64,000 nucleotides of DNA from Streptomyces lydicus. GTDB taxonomy: Bacteria; Actinomycetota; Actinomycetes; Streptomycetales; Streptomycetaceae. Both the position numbers and the translations under genes were made by a program. Below, one piece after another: positions 1-8,999 of this stretch (position 1 is its first letter; the number at the start of each line of letters is the position of its first letter). The stretch covers positions 75,366 to 139,365 of the forward strand of contig NZ_JNZA01000036.1 in assembly GCF_000717345.1 (NCBI RefSeq), given 5' to 3'. A model generated the notes under the pieces. It was not told the DNA's origin. It searched no databases and saw only the letters and a program-made list of their open reading frames with translations.

Positions 1-313
1 ACATAGGTCCTACGCAAGGTCTTCCACCGGCGAATTCCCAATTTCCTGGAAGTACAGCTTCCCGTATTCTTCTGCCCGCTTTTCCGCAGCTCAAACGCCA
101 AGATTTTGCTAGTACGGATCCCGTAATTCGGACGCATCTCAGGAGCGTTACGCAGCTGTGACCGACTACACAGCGTGTCCGTTTCGCCCCGAACATCCTG
201 GGCAAATCGTGACAAGTTTCAGCCCGATCGCACGCACAGGCGCGCCCGCGCGATAACACATCCAGCTCGTTTACGTAACCCCTGCCCGCGATGCAATTTC
301 CTTTTCGCCTGGG
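1..313. other. Intergenic region upstream of ectA, no gene seen
   Basis: I see no convincing coding frame here. Base composition is clearly less GC-rich than in the genes that follow, as expected for a regulatory region. The long minus-strand frame that runs across it is a shadow of ectA. It probably holds the osmotic-stress promoter elements of the ect operon, but I find no -35/-10 pair I would defend apart from the -10-like box at 314-319. Confidence 0.5.
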
Positions 314-319
314 TAAATT
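314..319 (+). promoter_or_regulatory. -10-like box of ectA, leaderless type
   Basis: TAAATT lies 7 nt before the ATG at 327. Transcription would therefore begin at or next to the start codon, which fits the lack of a good Shine-Dalgarno sequence. No convincing -35 element is present. Confidence 0.4.
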
Positions 320-326
320 CAATTGC

Positions 327-893
327 ATGACCGCCGCACAAGCAGACCATGCAGGTGCCCGCAGCGATATCAGAGAAATTCCGGAGGGCTTCAAGCTCGA
401 CACTCCACGTGTGGAGGACGGGGCAGCGATCTGGCGCATCGCCCGTGACTCGAAGGCGCTGGACCTCAACTCGTCCTACAGCTACCTGCTGTGGTGTCGT
501 GACTTCGCCGCCACCTCCGTCGTCGCCCGCGACGCGGAGGGCGAGCCGGCCGCCTTCCTCACCGGCTACCTCCGCCCCGAGCGCCCGGAGACCCTGGTCG
601 TCTGGCAGATCGCCGTCGACGACGCGCACCGTGGCAAGGGGCTGGCGGCCGCACTCCTGGACGGACTGACGCTCCGTGCCAGGGACGAGCTGGGCATTCG
701 TTACGTCGAGACCACCATCACACCCGACAACGCCGCGTCCAACAGGTTGTTCGCGTCCTTCGCCGAGCGGCACTCCGTGCCGGTCGAGCGCGAGGTGCTC
801 TTCGATGCGGGGCTGTTCCCCGAGCAGGGCCACGAGCCGGAGGTGCTCCACCTCATAGGCCCGTTCGTGCCTCCCGCCCCTGTCCCCGGGTAG
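327..893 (+). CDS. ectA: L-2,4-diaminobutyrate N-gamma-acetyltransferase (ectoine pathway)
   Basis: EctA transfers acetyl from acetyl-CoA to diaminobutyrate, giving N-gamma-acetyldiaminobutyrate, the middle step of ectoine synthesis. The 188-aa protein is a single GNAT domain with the acetyl-CoA loop HRGKGLA at residues 101-107 and the family segment around TPDNAASNRLF. I chose ATG 327 over the upstream in-frame ATG 291 because the EctA-like sequence starts here and a TAAATT box lies 7 nt upstream; neither start has a clear ribosome site. It is the first gene of ectABCD, with ectB about 120 nt downstream. The assignment is very secure from sequence and operon context. Confidence 0.95.
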   Translation: MTAAQADHAGARSDIREIPEGFKLDTPRVEDGAAIWRIARDSKALDLNSSYSYLLWCRDFAATSVVARDAEGEPAAFLTGYLRPERPETLVVWQIAVDDAHRGKGLAAALLDGLTLRARDELGIRYVETTITPDNAASNRLFASFAERHSVPVEREVLFDAGLFPEQGHEPEVLHLIGPFVPPAPVPG

Positions 894-1017
894 TAGCGCC
901 CCCGGGCCGCGCGGCGACGGCGCCGCGCCGGCCCCGCGGATCCGGCCGCCCGCAAGGGGCCGCCGGCACCGCCCCCAGACTTCCTCATCCTTCGCACTCA
1001 TCTCCCAGGAGCATGCT

Positions 1018-2286
1018 GTGACCATCACCCAGCCCGATCTGAGCGTCTTCGAGACCGTGGAGTCGGAGGTGCGCAGCTACTGCCGTGGCTGGCCCACCGT
1101 CTTCGACCGTGCCCAGGGCAGCCGTCTGATCGACGAGGACGGGCACACCTACCTGGACTTCTTCTCCGGAGCCGGGTCGCTCAACTACGGACACAACAAC
1201 CCGGTCCTCAAACGCGCCCTGATCGACTACATCGAGCGGGACGGCATCACCCACGGCCTGGACATGTCCACCACGGCCAAGCGGGCGTTCCTGGAGTCGT
1301 TCCAGAACATCATCCTGCGGCCGCGTGACCTGCCTTACAAGGTCATGTTCCCCGGCCCGACGGGCGCCAACTCGGTCGAGGCGGCGCTGAAGCTCGCCCG
1401 CAAGGTCAAGGGCCGCGAGTCGATCGTGTCCTTCACCAACGCCTTCCACGGCATGTCGCTGGGCGCGCTCGCGGTCACCGGTAACTCCATGAAGCGGGCC
1501 GGCGCCGGTATTCCGCTGGTGCACGGCACCCCGATGCCGTTCGACAACTACCTGGACGGGGCGTACCCGGACTTCCTGTGGTTCGAGCGGCTGCTGGAGG
1601 ACCAGGGTTCCGGCCTGAACACGCCCGCCGCGGTGATCGTGGAGACGGTCCAGGGCGAGGGCGGCATCAACGTGGCCCGCGCCGAGTGGCTGCGGGCGCT
1701 GGCCGACCTGTGCAAGCGCCGGGACATGCTGCTGATCGTCGACGACATCCAGATGGGCTGCGGCCGTACGGGTGCCTTCTTCTCCTTCGAGGAGGCGGGC
1801 ATCGTGCCGGACATCGTCACCGTCTCGAAGTCGATCAGCGGCTACGGTCTGCCGCTGGCGCTCACCCTGTTCAAGCCTGAGCTGGACATCTGGGAGCCGG
1901 GCGAGCACAACGGCACGTTCCGCGGCAACAACCCGGCCTTCGTGACGGCCGCCGCCGCGCTGGACACCTACTGGGCCGACGGCCAGATGGAGAAGCAGAC
2001 TCTCGCCCGCGGTGAGATCGTCGAAGCGCACCTCAAGGCCATCGTCGAGGAGCACCCGGGCGCCTTTGCCGAGTACCGCGGCCGCGGTCTGGTGTGGGGT
2101 CTGGAGTGCAACGACAAGAGCCTCGCGGGCCGTATCGCGGGCCGGGCCTTCGAGCTGGGCCTGCTGATCGAGACCTCCGGTCCGGAGAGCGAGGTCGTCA
2201 AACTGCTGCCCGCGCTGACCACCACCCCCGAGGAGCTGGACGAGGGCCTTCGGACCCTCGGCCGCGCGGTCCGCGACTGCGTCTGA
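1018..2286 (+). CDS. ectB: Diaminobutyrate--2-oxoglutarate transaminase (ectoine pathway)
   Basis: EctB is a PLP-dependent class III aminotransferase that makes L-2,4-diaminobutyrate from aspartate-beta-semialdehyde and glutamate. The 422-aa length is normal. Visible landmarks are the [16 protein letters not shown] cofactor-binding segment, the [12 protein letters not shown] stretch and the Schiff-base lysine in VSKSISG at about K271. The GTG start at 1018 is fixed by AGGAG at 1007-1011. It lies between ectA and ectC. The substrate links it to the aspartate pathway that also feeds dapA and dapD further along the window. Confidence 0.97.
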   Translation: MTITQPDLSVFETVESEVRSYCRGWPTVFDRAQGSRLIDEDGHTYLDFFSGAGSLNYGHNNPVLKRALIDYIERDGITHGLDMSTTAKRAFLESFQNIILRPRDLPYKVMFPGPTGANSVEAALKLARKVKGRESIVSFTNAFHGMSLGALAVTGNSMKRAGAGIPLVHGTPMPFDNYLDGAYPDFLWFERLLEDQGSGLNTPAAVIVETVQGEGGINVARAEWLRALADLCKRRDMLLIVDDIQMGCGRTGAFFSFEEAGIVPDIVTVSKSISGYGLPLALTLFKPELDIWEPGEHNGTFRGNNPAFVTAAAALDTYWADGQMEKQTLARGEIVEAHLKAIVEEHPGAFAEYRGRGLVWGLECNDKSLAGRIAGRAFELGLLIETSGPESEVVKLLPALTTTPEELDEGLRTLGRAVRDCV

Positions 2287-2333
2287 GCCCCGTCAGAGTT
2301 CCTGCACGTTCGACAGAAAGGCACCGACCCACC

Positions 2334-2750
2334 GTGATCGTCCGATCCTTCAAGGACATCGAGGGCACCGACCGCCACGTCAAGGCCAAGTCCGGTACGT
2401 GGGAGAGCAAGCGCATCGTGCTCGCCAAGGAGCGCGTCGGGTTCTCGCTGCACGAGACCGTCCTGTACGCCGGTACGGAGACGTCGATGTGGTACGCGAA
2501 CCACATCGAGGCCGTCGTCTGCGTCGAGGGCGAGGCCGAGCTGACCAACGACGAGACCGGCGAGAAGCACCTCATCACGCCCGGCGTGATGTACCTGCTC
2601 GACGGGCACGAGAAGCACACCATGCGGATCAAGGAGGACTTCCGCTGCCTGTGCGTCTTCAACCCGCCGGTCACCGGCCGCGAGGACCACGACGAGAACG
2701 GGGTCTACCCGGTTCTCACCGAGCCGGACCCGGAGCCGGAGAAGGTCTGA
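2334..2750 (+). CDS. ectC: L-ectoine synthase
   Basis: EctC cyclises N-gamma-acetyldiaminobutyrate to ectoine. The protein begins [16 protein letters not shown], a signature start for EctC, and is 138 aa, close to the usual length. It is a single cupin domain with the [19 protein letters not shown] strand region and the DGHEKHTMR metal/substrate-side segment. The GTG at 2334 is preceded by a purine-rich GAAAGG at 2316-2321. The longer open frame that extends upstream overlaps ectB out of frame and is not real. It is third in the ect operon. Confidence 0.97.
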   Translation: MIVRSFKDIEGTDRHVKAKSGTWESKRIVLAKERVGFSLHETVLYAGTETSMWYANHIEAVVCVEGEAELTNDETGEKHLITPGVMYLLDGHEKHTMRIKEDFRCLCVFNPPVTGREDHDENGVYPVLTEPDPEPEKV

Positions 2751-2760
2751 GGCGACCCCG

Positions 2761-2782
2761 GGCCGGCCCGTCAGGGCCGGCC
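2761..2782. terminator. Hairpin between ectC and ectD
   Basis: GGCCGGCCC and GGGCCGGCC form a perfect 9-bp stem around a GTCA loop, 10 nt after the ectC stop and with no T-tract. It could act as a partial terminator or mRNA-processing site that uncouples ectD from ectABC. That role is inference. Confidence 0.35.
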
Positions 2783-2844
2783 GCGGAAGCCCCGCGTCAC
2801 GCACGTGAGCCGGATTCCGTACGAGAGGAGAGGAAGGCAACACC

Positions 2845-3744
2845 ATGACCACCGCACCCGAGCGCATCGCCGACCTGTACCCGACCCGGGGGACCGCCGA
2901 GGTCATCACCCCGCGGAAGGACCCGGTGGTGTGGTCGCAGCCCGGAGCGGCCGGCCCGTTCGCGCCGTCCGAGCTGAGCGACTTCGAACGCGACGGCTTT
3001 TTCGCCATCGGGGAGCTGCTGACGGCGGAAGAAGTCGCGGTGTACCGCGCCGAACTGGACCGGCTGGTGCTCGACCCGGAGATGCGCGCCGACCCGCGCT
3101 CCATCGTCGAGCCGAAGTCGCAGAGCGTCCGGTCCGTCTTCGAGGTGCACAAGATCAGTGAGGTGTTCGCCAAGCTGGTCTCCGACCCGCGGGTGGTCGG
3201 CCGGGCCCGGCAGATCCTCGGTTCGGACGTCTACGTCCACCAGTCGCGGATCAATGTGAAGCCCGGCTTCGGTGCTTCCGGCTTCTACTGGCACTCGGAC
3301 TTCGAGACCTGGCACGCGGAGGACGGGCTGCCGAACATGCGGACCGTGTCCGTGTCGATCGCGCTGACCGAGAACTACGACACCAACGGCGGCCTGATGA
3401 TCATGCCTGGTTCGCACCAGCACTTCGTCGGCTGCGAGGGCGAGACGCCGAAGGACCACTACAAGCGGTCGCTCCAGATGCAGGACGCGGGCATCCCGTC
3501 GGACGAGGTGCTGACGAAGATGGCGGACAAGCACAGCATCCGGCTGTTCACGGGCAAGGCCGGTTCGGCGACGTGGTTCGACTGCAACGCCATGCACGGC
3601 TCGGGTGACAACATCACGCCGTACCCCCGCAGCAATGTGTTCATCGTCTTCAACAGCGTGGAGAATGCCGCGGTGGAGCCGTTCGCGGCGCCGGTGCGGC
3701 GCCCGGAATACATCGGGGCCCGGGACTTCACCCCGGTGCGCTGA
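2845..3744 (+). CDS. ectD: Ectoine 5-hydroxylase (Fe(II)/2-oxoglutarate dioxygenase)
   Basis: EctD converts ectoine to 5-hydroxyectoine using O2, 2-oxoglutarate and non-heme iron. The 299-aa length is typical. The iron triad is visible as H150 and D152 in FYWHSDFETWH and H251 in NAMHGSGDN, agreeing with the HxD...H pattern of characterised EctD proteins. A strong GAGAGGAGAGGAAGG ribosome site precedes ATG 2845. ectD lies 94 nt behind ectC with a hairpin between them, so it may be less expressed than ectABC or need its own signal. The cell should make both ectoine and hydroxyectoine. Confidence 0.97.
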   Translation: MTTAPERIADLYPTRGTAEVITPRKDPVVWSQPGAAGPFAPSELSDFERDGFFAIGELLTAEEVAVYRAELDRLVLDPEMRADPRSIVEPKSQSVRSVFEVHKISEVFAKLVSDPRVVGRARQILGSDVYVHQSRINVKPGFGASGFYWHSDFETWHAEDGLPNMRTVSVSIALTENYDTNGGLMIMPGSHQHFVGCEGETPKDHYKRSLQMQDAGIPSDEVLTKMADKHSIRLFTGKAGSATWFDCNAMHGSGDNITPYPRSNVFIVFNSVENAAVEPFAAPVRRPEYIGARDFTPVR

Positions 3745-3841
3745 GTACGGTGACGTAGACGAGAGCGTTACCGGTGGCGCGGTCGTCGCACAGCAGGGTC
3801 TGTGCGGCGGCCGCGCCGCCTTCGTGTGCGAGGAGGGGCTG

Positions 3842-5164
3842 ATGAGGGCGGACCGGCTGCCGGGGATCGTGGCGCGCGACCATGTGCTCGAAGTGCCGCT
3901 GGATCATGACGATCCGGGCGGGGAACGGCTGGAGGTGTACGGCCGGGAGGTGGTGGCCGCCGGGCGGGAGCGGGACGAGCTGCCGTGGCTGGTGTATCTG
4001 CAGGGCGGCCCCGGGTGTCCGTCGCCGCGGCCGGTGGGGCGGGAGTCCTGGCTGAAGCGGGCGCTGGAGGACCACCGGGTGCTGCTGCTGGACCAGCGCG
4101 GTACGGGGCGGTCGACGCCGGCGAACCGGCAGACGCTGCCGCTGCGCGGCGGCCCGGAGCAGCAGGCGGCGTACCTGGCGCATTTCCGGGCGGACGCGAT
4201 CGTGCGGGACGCCGAGCTGTTCCGCCGTCGCCTGGTCCCGGACGGCGGGCCGTGGAGCGTGCTGGGCCAGAGCTTCGGCGGTTTCTGCACGGTCGGTTAC
4301 CTCTCCCGGGCGCCGGAGGCGCTGTCGGCGGCGTACATCACGGGTGGGCTGCCCGGTCTGGACGCGAGTGCCGAGGACGTGTACCGGGCGGCGTATCCGC
4401 GGGTGGCGCGGAAGAACGCGGCGCACTACGCGCGGTATCCCGACGACGTGGCGGCGGTGCGGCGGATCGTGGGGTATCTGCGGGAGCACGTGGTGCGGCT
4501 GCCCGGCGGGGGGCTGCTGACCGCGGAGGCGTTCCTGTCGCTGGGGCTGATGCTGGGCAGCGGCGACGGGTCGCACACACTGCACCACCTCGTGAGTGAG
4601 GCGTGGGTGACGGGCCCGGCCGGCCCGGAGCCGGCCGACGCGTTCCTGGAGGCCGTGCAGGGTCAGCTGTCGCATGCCGCGACGCCGTTGTTCGCGGTGC
4701 TGCACGAGACGATCTACGGGCAGCGGTCGGTGGACGCGGGGCCGACGGGCTGGGCGGCGGAGCGGGTGCGGCGGCAACTGGCGCCGGCGGACGCGGCGTT
4801 CGACGTGGACGCGGCGCTGGCCGGGGACGGGCCGGTGTATTTCACCGGGGAGATGATGTTCCCGTGGATGTTCGACACGGATCCGGCGCTGCGGCCGTTG
4901 AAGGAGACCGCGCACGCGCTGGCGGAGCGGACGGACTGGCCGGATCTGTACGACGCCGGGCGGCTGGCCGGCAACGAGGTGCCGGCCGCGGCGGCGGTCT
5001 ACTTCGACGACATGTACGTCGACACCGGTCACGCGCTGCGGACCGCGGAGCAGATCCGGGGCATGCGGGTGTGGGTGACGAACGAGTGGGAGCACGACGG
5101 GCTGCGGGTCAGTGACGGGGCGGTGCTGGACCGGCTGGTGCGGATGGTGCGCGGAGAGGTGTGA
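3842..5164 (+). CDS. Alpha/beta hydrolase, prolyl aminopeptidase-like (S33)
   Basis: This 440-aa protein has the alpha/beta hydrolase plan of S33 prolyl aminopeptidases. The oxyanion segment LQGGPGCPSP is at about 57-66, then LLLDQRGTGRST, the nucleophile S144 in GQSFGG, and a C-terminal NEWEHDG histidine. It probably removes N-terminal proline from peptides in the cytosol; no signal peptide is visible. AGGAGGGG at 3831-3838 fixes ATG 3842. The frame is open further upstream into ectD, but that part is a shadow. Its position behind ectD looks incidental. The exact substrate cannot be read from sequence. Confidence 0.88.
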   Translation: MRADRLPGIVARDHVLEVPLDHDDPGGERLEVYGREVVAAGRERDELPWLVYLQGGPGCPSPRPVGRESWLKRALEDHRVLLLDQRGTGRSTPANRQTLPLRGGPEQQAAYLAHFRADAIVRDAELFRRRLVPDGGPWSVLGQSFGGFCTVGYLSRAPEALSAAYITGGLPGLDASAEDVYRAAYPRVARKNAAHYARYPDDVAAVRRIVGYLREHVVRLPGGGLLTAEAFLSLGLMLGSGDGSHTLHHLVSEAWVTGPAGPEPADAFLEAVQGQLSHAATPLFAVLHETIYGQRSVDAGPTGWAAERVRRQLAPADAAFDVDAALAGDGPVYFTGEMMFPWMFDTDPALRPLKETAHALAERTDWPDLYDAGRLAGNEVPAAAAVYFDDMYVDTGHALRTAEQIRGMRVWVTNEWEHDGLRVSDGAVLDRLVRMVRGEV

Positions 5165-5169
5165 GCGGG

Positions 5170-5198
5170 CCGGCGGGGCGCACGGAGCGCCCCGCCGG
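5170..5198. terminator. Bidirectional terminator between hydrolase and reductase
   Basis: A perfect 12-bp GC stem, CCGGCGGGGCGC with GCGCCCCGCCGG around an ACGGA loop, lies between two convergent genes and can serve both strands. Confidence 0.65.
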
Positions 5199-5221
5199 TG
5201 CGTCGCCGCGTCGCTGCGTGC

Positions 5222-6289
5222 TCAGTCGGTCAGGGCCGGGTAGTCGAGGTAGCCGCTGTCGTCGCCGCCGTAGAAGCTGGCGCGATCGGGGGTGTTGAAG
5301 GGGCCGCCGGCGGCGAGGCGGCGGGGCAGGTCCGGGTTGGCGAGGAAGAGCGCGCCGTACGCCAGCAGGTCGGCCCGGCCCTCCTCGACGAGCGGGAGCT
5401 CTTCGGGGCCGGTGGGGCGGCCGTCGGTGACCGGGTTGAGGACGAAGGTGCCGCCGAAGCGCTTGCGCAGCCGGGCCAGCAGGTCCTGGTCGCGGACGTC
5501 GCAGCTGTGCAGGTAGGCCAGGCCCAGCGGGGCGACCGCTTCGACGAGCGCGGTGTAGGTGGCCTCGGGGGCGGGCTCGGAGATGTCGTTGAAGGTGTTG
5601 CCCGGGGAGATGCGCAGGCCGGTGCGGTGGGCGCCGATCGCATCGGCGACGGCCCGCACGACCTCGATGGCGAAGCGGGCGCGGGCTTCGTCGGAGCCGC
5701 CCCACTCGTCGGTGCGCAGGTTGCTGTTGGGGGCGAGGAACTGGTGGATGAGGTAGCCGTTGGCGCCGTGGATCTCGACTCCGTCGAAGCCGGCGTCGAG
5801 GGCATTGCGGGCGGCGGTGGCGAAGCCGGCGATCGTCTCGGCTATCTCCTGGCCGGTCAGTTCGCGGGGCGTGACGAAGTCCTTGAGGCCCTCGTGGGTG
5901 AAGCCCTGGCCGGCCGCGGCCACCGGTGAGGGGGCGACGGGCACCAGGCCGTCGGGCAGCAGCACGGGGTGGCCGATCCGGCCGCCGTGCCACAGCTGCG
6001 CGAAGATCGTGCCGCCCGCGGCGTGCACGGAGTCGGTGACCGCACGCCATCCGGCGACCTGTTCCGGGGTGTGCAGGCCCGGGGTGAGCGGGTAGCCGCG
6101 GCCGACGGGGGTGGTCTGGGTGGCTTCGGTGATGATGAGTCCGGCGGAGGCCCGCTGGGTGTAGTAGCGGACCATCGAGGGGGTGGGGACGCCTTCGGCG
6201 GTGGCGCGGTTGCGGGTCATCGGCGCCATCACGAGGCGGTTGGCGAGCGGGATGCCGGCGAGGTCGACGGGGTCGAAAGCGGTGGTCAC
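5222..6289 (-). CDS. Alkene reductase, old yellow enzyme family
   Basis: An FMN-dependent NAD(P)H oxidoreductase of the OYE/NemA type, 355 aa, reducing activated C=C bonds or nitro/nitrate esters. It shows the family order: PLANRLVMAPMTRNRA near the N-terminus, the AQLWHGGRIGHP segment, the substrate-binding HGANGYLIHQFL motif, RISPGN, and the FMN-phosphate region near LAYGALFLANPDLP. The GTG at 6289 has GAGAGG upstream. It is transcribed alone and is convergent with the hydrolase. Such genes are often stress-inducible and annotated as xenobiotic reductases; the physiological substrate is unknown. Confidence 0.92.
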   Translation of the reverse strand: MTTAFDPVDLAGIPLANRLVMAPMTRNRATAEGVPTPSMVRYYTQRASAGLIITEATQTTPVGRGYPLTPGLHTPEQVAGWRAVTDSVHAAGGTIFAQLWHGGRIGHPVLLPDGLVPVAPSPVAAAGQGFTHEGLKDFVTPRELTGQEIAETIAGFATAARNALDAGFDGVEIHGANGYLIHQFLAPNSNLRTDEWGGSDEARARFAIEVVRAVADAIGAHRTGLRISPGNTFNDISEPAPEATYTALVEAVAPLGLAYLHSCDVRDQDLLARLRKRFGGTFVLNPVTDGRPTGPEELPLVEEGRADLLAYGALFLANPDLPRRLAAGGPFNTPDRASFYGGDDSGYLDYPALTD

Positions 6290-6393
6290 TGAAGGGGCCT
6301 CTCAACTGCTGTCCGGAGCACGGTGTCAGACGTGACGTCAGCGGTGCCAACATCGCCGGCGGGACCCCGCATTCCCGGGGCCGCTGTCCGGTG

Positions 6394-7464
6394 TCAGTCC
6401 AGCAGGGACAGCAGCCGGTCGACGTCGTCGGTGGAGTTGTAGAGGTGGAAGGACGCGCGCAGCAGCCCGCCGCGTACGGAGATCTTCACGCCGGCCTCGG
6501 TGAGCCGGTCCTCGGCGTCCGTGAGGCCGGGGGTGGAGACGATGGCGGAGCCGGGCGCGGGGCGGGGCGTCAGGCCGCGTTCGGTGAGCCGCTCGCGGTA
6601 GTACGCGGCGAGCGCGGTGTCGTGGGCGTGGATCGCGGCCACACCGAGTTCCTCGATGAGGGCGAGCGACTGTTCGGCGCCGACGTACGAGAAGAAGGCG
6701 TGCGGTTCGTCGAAGCGGCGGGCGGTGGTGGCCGGGGTGATCAGGCCGTAGTTGGACGCGGCGAGGTCCTCGCCGGCCACCCAGCCGGCGTGCAGCGCGG
6801 CCGGCCAGCCGGGGCCGTCGGTGCGGTCGCCGCGGTCGCCGCCGAAGGCCATGAAGGTGGTGCCGCGCGGGCACAGCAGCCATTTGAAGGCGCCGGCGAC
6901 GAGGTAGTCGAAGTCGAGGGCGCGCAGCGGCAGCCAGCCGGCGGCCTGGGTGGCGTCGACGAAGGTGCGGGCGCCGTGGGTCCGGGCGGCTTCCCGTACG
7001 GCGGCGAGGTCGGCGATCCGGCCGTCGAGCGACTGGACGGCGCTGAAGGCGACCAGCGCGGTGCCGGGGCGCACCTCGTCGGCGAGCGCTTCCAGGGGGA
7101 CGGTGCGCAGCTTGATGCCCGGGTGGGTGCCGAGCGGGTTGACCAGGGAGCTGAAGTCGCCTTCGGGGGCGAGGACTTCGGCGCCCGCCGGGAGGGACGC
7201 GGCGATCAGCGCGGACTGGACGGCGACGGAACTGCCGAGGGCGACCCGCTCGGCGGGGACGCCCACCAGCCGGGCGAAGGCGGCCCGGGAGGCTTCGGCG
7301 GCGGCGAAGTAGTCGCGGCCCATCGTGCCGTGCGAGGCGGATTCGTCGAGGGCCGCGCGCACTGCGGCGGCGCTGCGGCGTGGAAGGAGTCCGCTGGAGG
7401 CGGAGTTGAGGTACGTCGTCCCGGGCGCGAATTCGGCCCCGCCGAGTGGCTCATGTCGCTGCAT
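6394..7464 (-). CDS. PLP-dependent aminotransferase class V-like enzyme
   Basis: 356 aa, fold type I PLP enzyme of the class V (cysteine desulfurase / isopenicillin N epimerase-like) group. D170 in FVDATQAAGW and K194 in GAFKWLLCPRG are the expected ring-nitrogen aspartate and Schiff-base lysine. It lacks the long C-terminal cysteine loop of SufS, so it is probably not a housekeeping desulfurase. I start it at ATG 7464, where the TTYLNSASSGLLP homology begins, although the frame stays open into the next gene. It sits 53 nt behind the FrnE-like gene on the same strand. The substrate is unknown. Confidence 0.85.
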   Translation of the reverse strand: MQRHEPLGGAEFAPGTTYLNSASSGLLPRRSAAAVRAALDESASHGTMGRDYFAAAEASRAAFARLVGVPAERVALGSSVAVQSALIAASLPAGAEVLAPEGDFSSLVNPLGTHPGIKLRTVPLEALADEVRPGTALVAFSAVQSLDGRIADLAAVREAARTHGARTFVDATQAAGWLPLRALDFDYLVAGAFKWLLCPRGTTFMAFGGDRGDRTDGPGWPAALHAGWVAGEDLAASNYGLITPATTARRFDEPHAFFSYVGAEQSLALIEELGVAAIHAHDTALAAYYRERLTERGLTPRPAPGSAIVSTPGLTDAEDRLTEAGVKISVRGGLLRASFHLYNSTDDVDRLLSLLD

Positions 7465-7517
7465 GACCCCACTGTGCTCGGCGGGGGCCGGTCGCGTCCA
7501 TTGTCTTTCGGACGGTG

Positions 7518-8222
7518 TCAGACGCCGGGTACGGCGCAGCCCTCGTCCCCGCAGACCTCGCCGTCGGGAGCGGCGAGGGTCTGGATCGCGCCGTCGGCGT
7601 GGGCCCGCTCCAGGGCCTGGCGGAAGACGTCGGCGGGCTGGCCGCCGGAGATGCCGTAGCGGCGGTCGATGACGAAGAAGGGGACGCCGGTGGCGCCGAG
7701 CGCGGCGGCCTCGCGCTCGTCGGCGCGTACCTCCTGGGCGTACGCGGCGGGGTCGGCGAGCACCCGGGCGGCTTCCTCGGCGGGCAGGCCGGCGGCGGTG
7801 GCGATCTCCTGGAGGACGGCGGGGTCGCCGAGCGGGCGGGCCTCGGCGAAGTTGGCCCGGTAGAGGGCGTCGAGCAGGGCGTCCTGGACGCCGTGGGCCT
7901 TGCCGGCGTGCAGCAGCCGGTGCAGGTCGAAGGTGTTGCCGTGGATGCGGTCGGAGCGGTAGTCCAGGCCCTCGCCGGCGGCGGCGTCGGCGACCCGGGC
8001 CTCCATGGCCTCGGCCTCGTCGCGGCTGACGCGGTACTTCGAGGCCAGCATGTCGAGGACCGGGATGTCGGTGGGGGCGGGCGCGTCCGGGTCGAGCTCG
8101 AAGGAGCGGTGGACCACCTCGACGCCGTCGCGGTGGGCGAAGGCGGCGAGACCGGCCTCGAAGCGGGCCCTGCCGATGTAGCACCAGGGGCAGGCGATGT
8201 CGGACCAGATTTCGACGCGCAT
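7518..8222 (-). CDS. DsbA-family oxidoreductase, FrnE-like
   Basis: A 234-aa thioredoxin-fold protein with the CPWC redox motif at residues 11-14, a helical insert, and the cis-proline region GVPFFVIDRRYGISGGQP. That order is typical of FrnE-type proteins, first named from a Streptomyces frenolicin cluster. It also has a C-terminal CGDEGC pair, seen in several actinobacterial members and possibly a second redox site. There is no signal peptide, so it acts in the cytosol. GAGGAAAG precedes ATG 8222. It is likely co-transcribed with the class V PLP enzyme downstream. Confidence 0.9.
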   Translation of the reverse strand: MRVEIWSDIACPWCYIGRARFEAGLAAFAHRDGVEVVHRSFELDPDAPAPTDIPVLDMLASKYRVSRDEAEAMEARVADAAAGEGLDYRSDRIHGNTFDLHRLLHAGKAHGVQDALLDALYRANFAEARPLGDPAVLQEIATAAGLPAEEAARVLADPAAYAQEVRADEREAAALGATGVPFFVIDRRYGISGGQPADVFRQALERAHADGAIQTLAAPDGEVCGDEGCAVPGV

Positions 8223-8288
8223 GAGCTGACTTTCCTCGTCGGGACGTGTTCCGGTGCAACCTCGGGGGGCGGCGGGCTATTCCGTGGG

Positions 8289-8294
8289 TACGGT
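8289..8294 (+). promoter_or_regulatory. -10-like box of the 8.3-kb methyltransferase
   Basis: TACGGT lies 6 nt before ATG 8301, a leaderless arrangement, and no ribosome site is visible. The -35 region is not recognisable. Confidence 0.35.
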
Positions 8295-8300
8295 CCGGGC

Positions 8301-8999
8301 ATGACCTCGCCACAGGGATTCCTCGACTTCTGGGAGACGACCGGGTCCGCGAAGACCTTCACCCATCCGCTCGATCCGGAGCTGCTGGCCGCGTACGTGC
8401 CGCGCGGGGCGCGGGTGCTGGACTACGGCTGCGGTTACGGGCGGCTGACCGCGGAGCTGGCCGGGCTCGGCTACCGCGAGGTGCGCGGGGTGGATGTGTC
8501 GGCGGCGCTGGTCGCGCGGGGGCGGCGGGAGCATCCGGAGCTGGATCTGCTGCGGTGGGCGGGGTTCCCGCTGCCGTTCGGGGCGGGCTCGTTCGATGCG
8601 GCGCTGCTGTTCGCGGTGCTGACGTGCGTGCCGGGGGACGCGGAGCAGGCGGCGATCGCCGGGGAGCTGGGGCGGCTGGTGCGGCCCGGCGGGGTGCTGT
8701 ATCTGAGCGACGTACCGGTGCAGGGTGATGCGCTCAACCAGGAGCGGTACGCGCGGTTCGCGGCGCGGTACGGCACGTACGGGGTGTTCGAGACGCCGGA
8801 CGGCGGGGTGTTCCGGCACCATCCGCCGGAGCGGCTGCGGGGGCTGGTGCGGGCGGCGGGATTCTCGGTGGTGGCGGAGCGGACCGGCCGGGTGGGCACG
8901 CTGGACGGGCGGACGGCGGAGCGGCTGCAGCTCATCGCACGGCGGGAGGGCCCTGCGGCGCCGGGTGCGGGCGGGGCGGCAGCTCCAGCGTCAGGGTGA
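8301..8999 (+). CDS. Class I SAM-dependent methyltransferase
   Basis: A 232-aa Rossmann-fold methyltransferase with motif I VLDYGCGYGRLT at residues 39-50, the acidic VDVSAALVARGR strand end, and the LVRPGGVLYLSDVPV post-motif. The N-terminal part (FLDFWETTGSAKTFTHPLD) suggests a small-molecule methylase. The start is ATG 8301. It runs divergently from the FrnE gene and its last 68 bp overlap the 3' end of the convergent GNAT gene. The substrate is unknown; a role in natural-product or cofactor methylation would be a guess. Confidence 0.85.
   Translation: MTSPQGFLDFWETTGSAKTFTHPLDPELLAAYVPRGARVLDYGCGYGRLTAELAGLGYREVRGVDVSAALVARGRREHPELDLLRWAGFPLPFGAGSFDAALLFAVLTCVPGDAEQAAIAGELGRLVRPGGVLYLSDVPVQGDALNQERYARFAARYGTYGVFETPDGGVFRHHPPERLRGLVRAAGFSVVAERTGRVGTLDGRTAERLQLIARREGPAAPGAGGAAAPASG

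Noticed and set aside
106..129. TTGCTA and TAATTC as an ectA promoter
   Set aside because: The spacer is 12 nt, too short, and the site is about 200 nt from the gene.
6394..8313. 639-codon frame that would fuse the class V PLP enzyme to an upstream Arg-rich domain
   Set aside because: The extension overlaps the FrnE-like gene in another frame; homology starts at ATG 7464.
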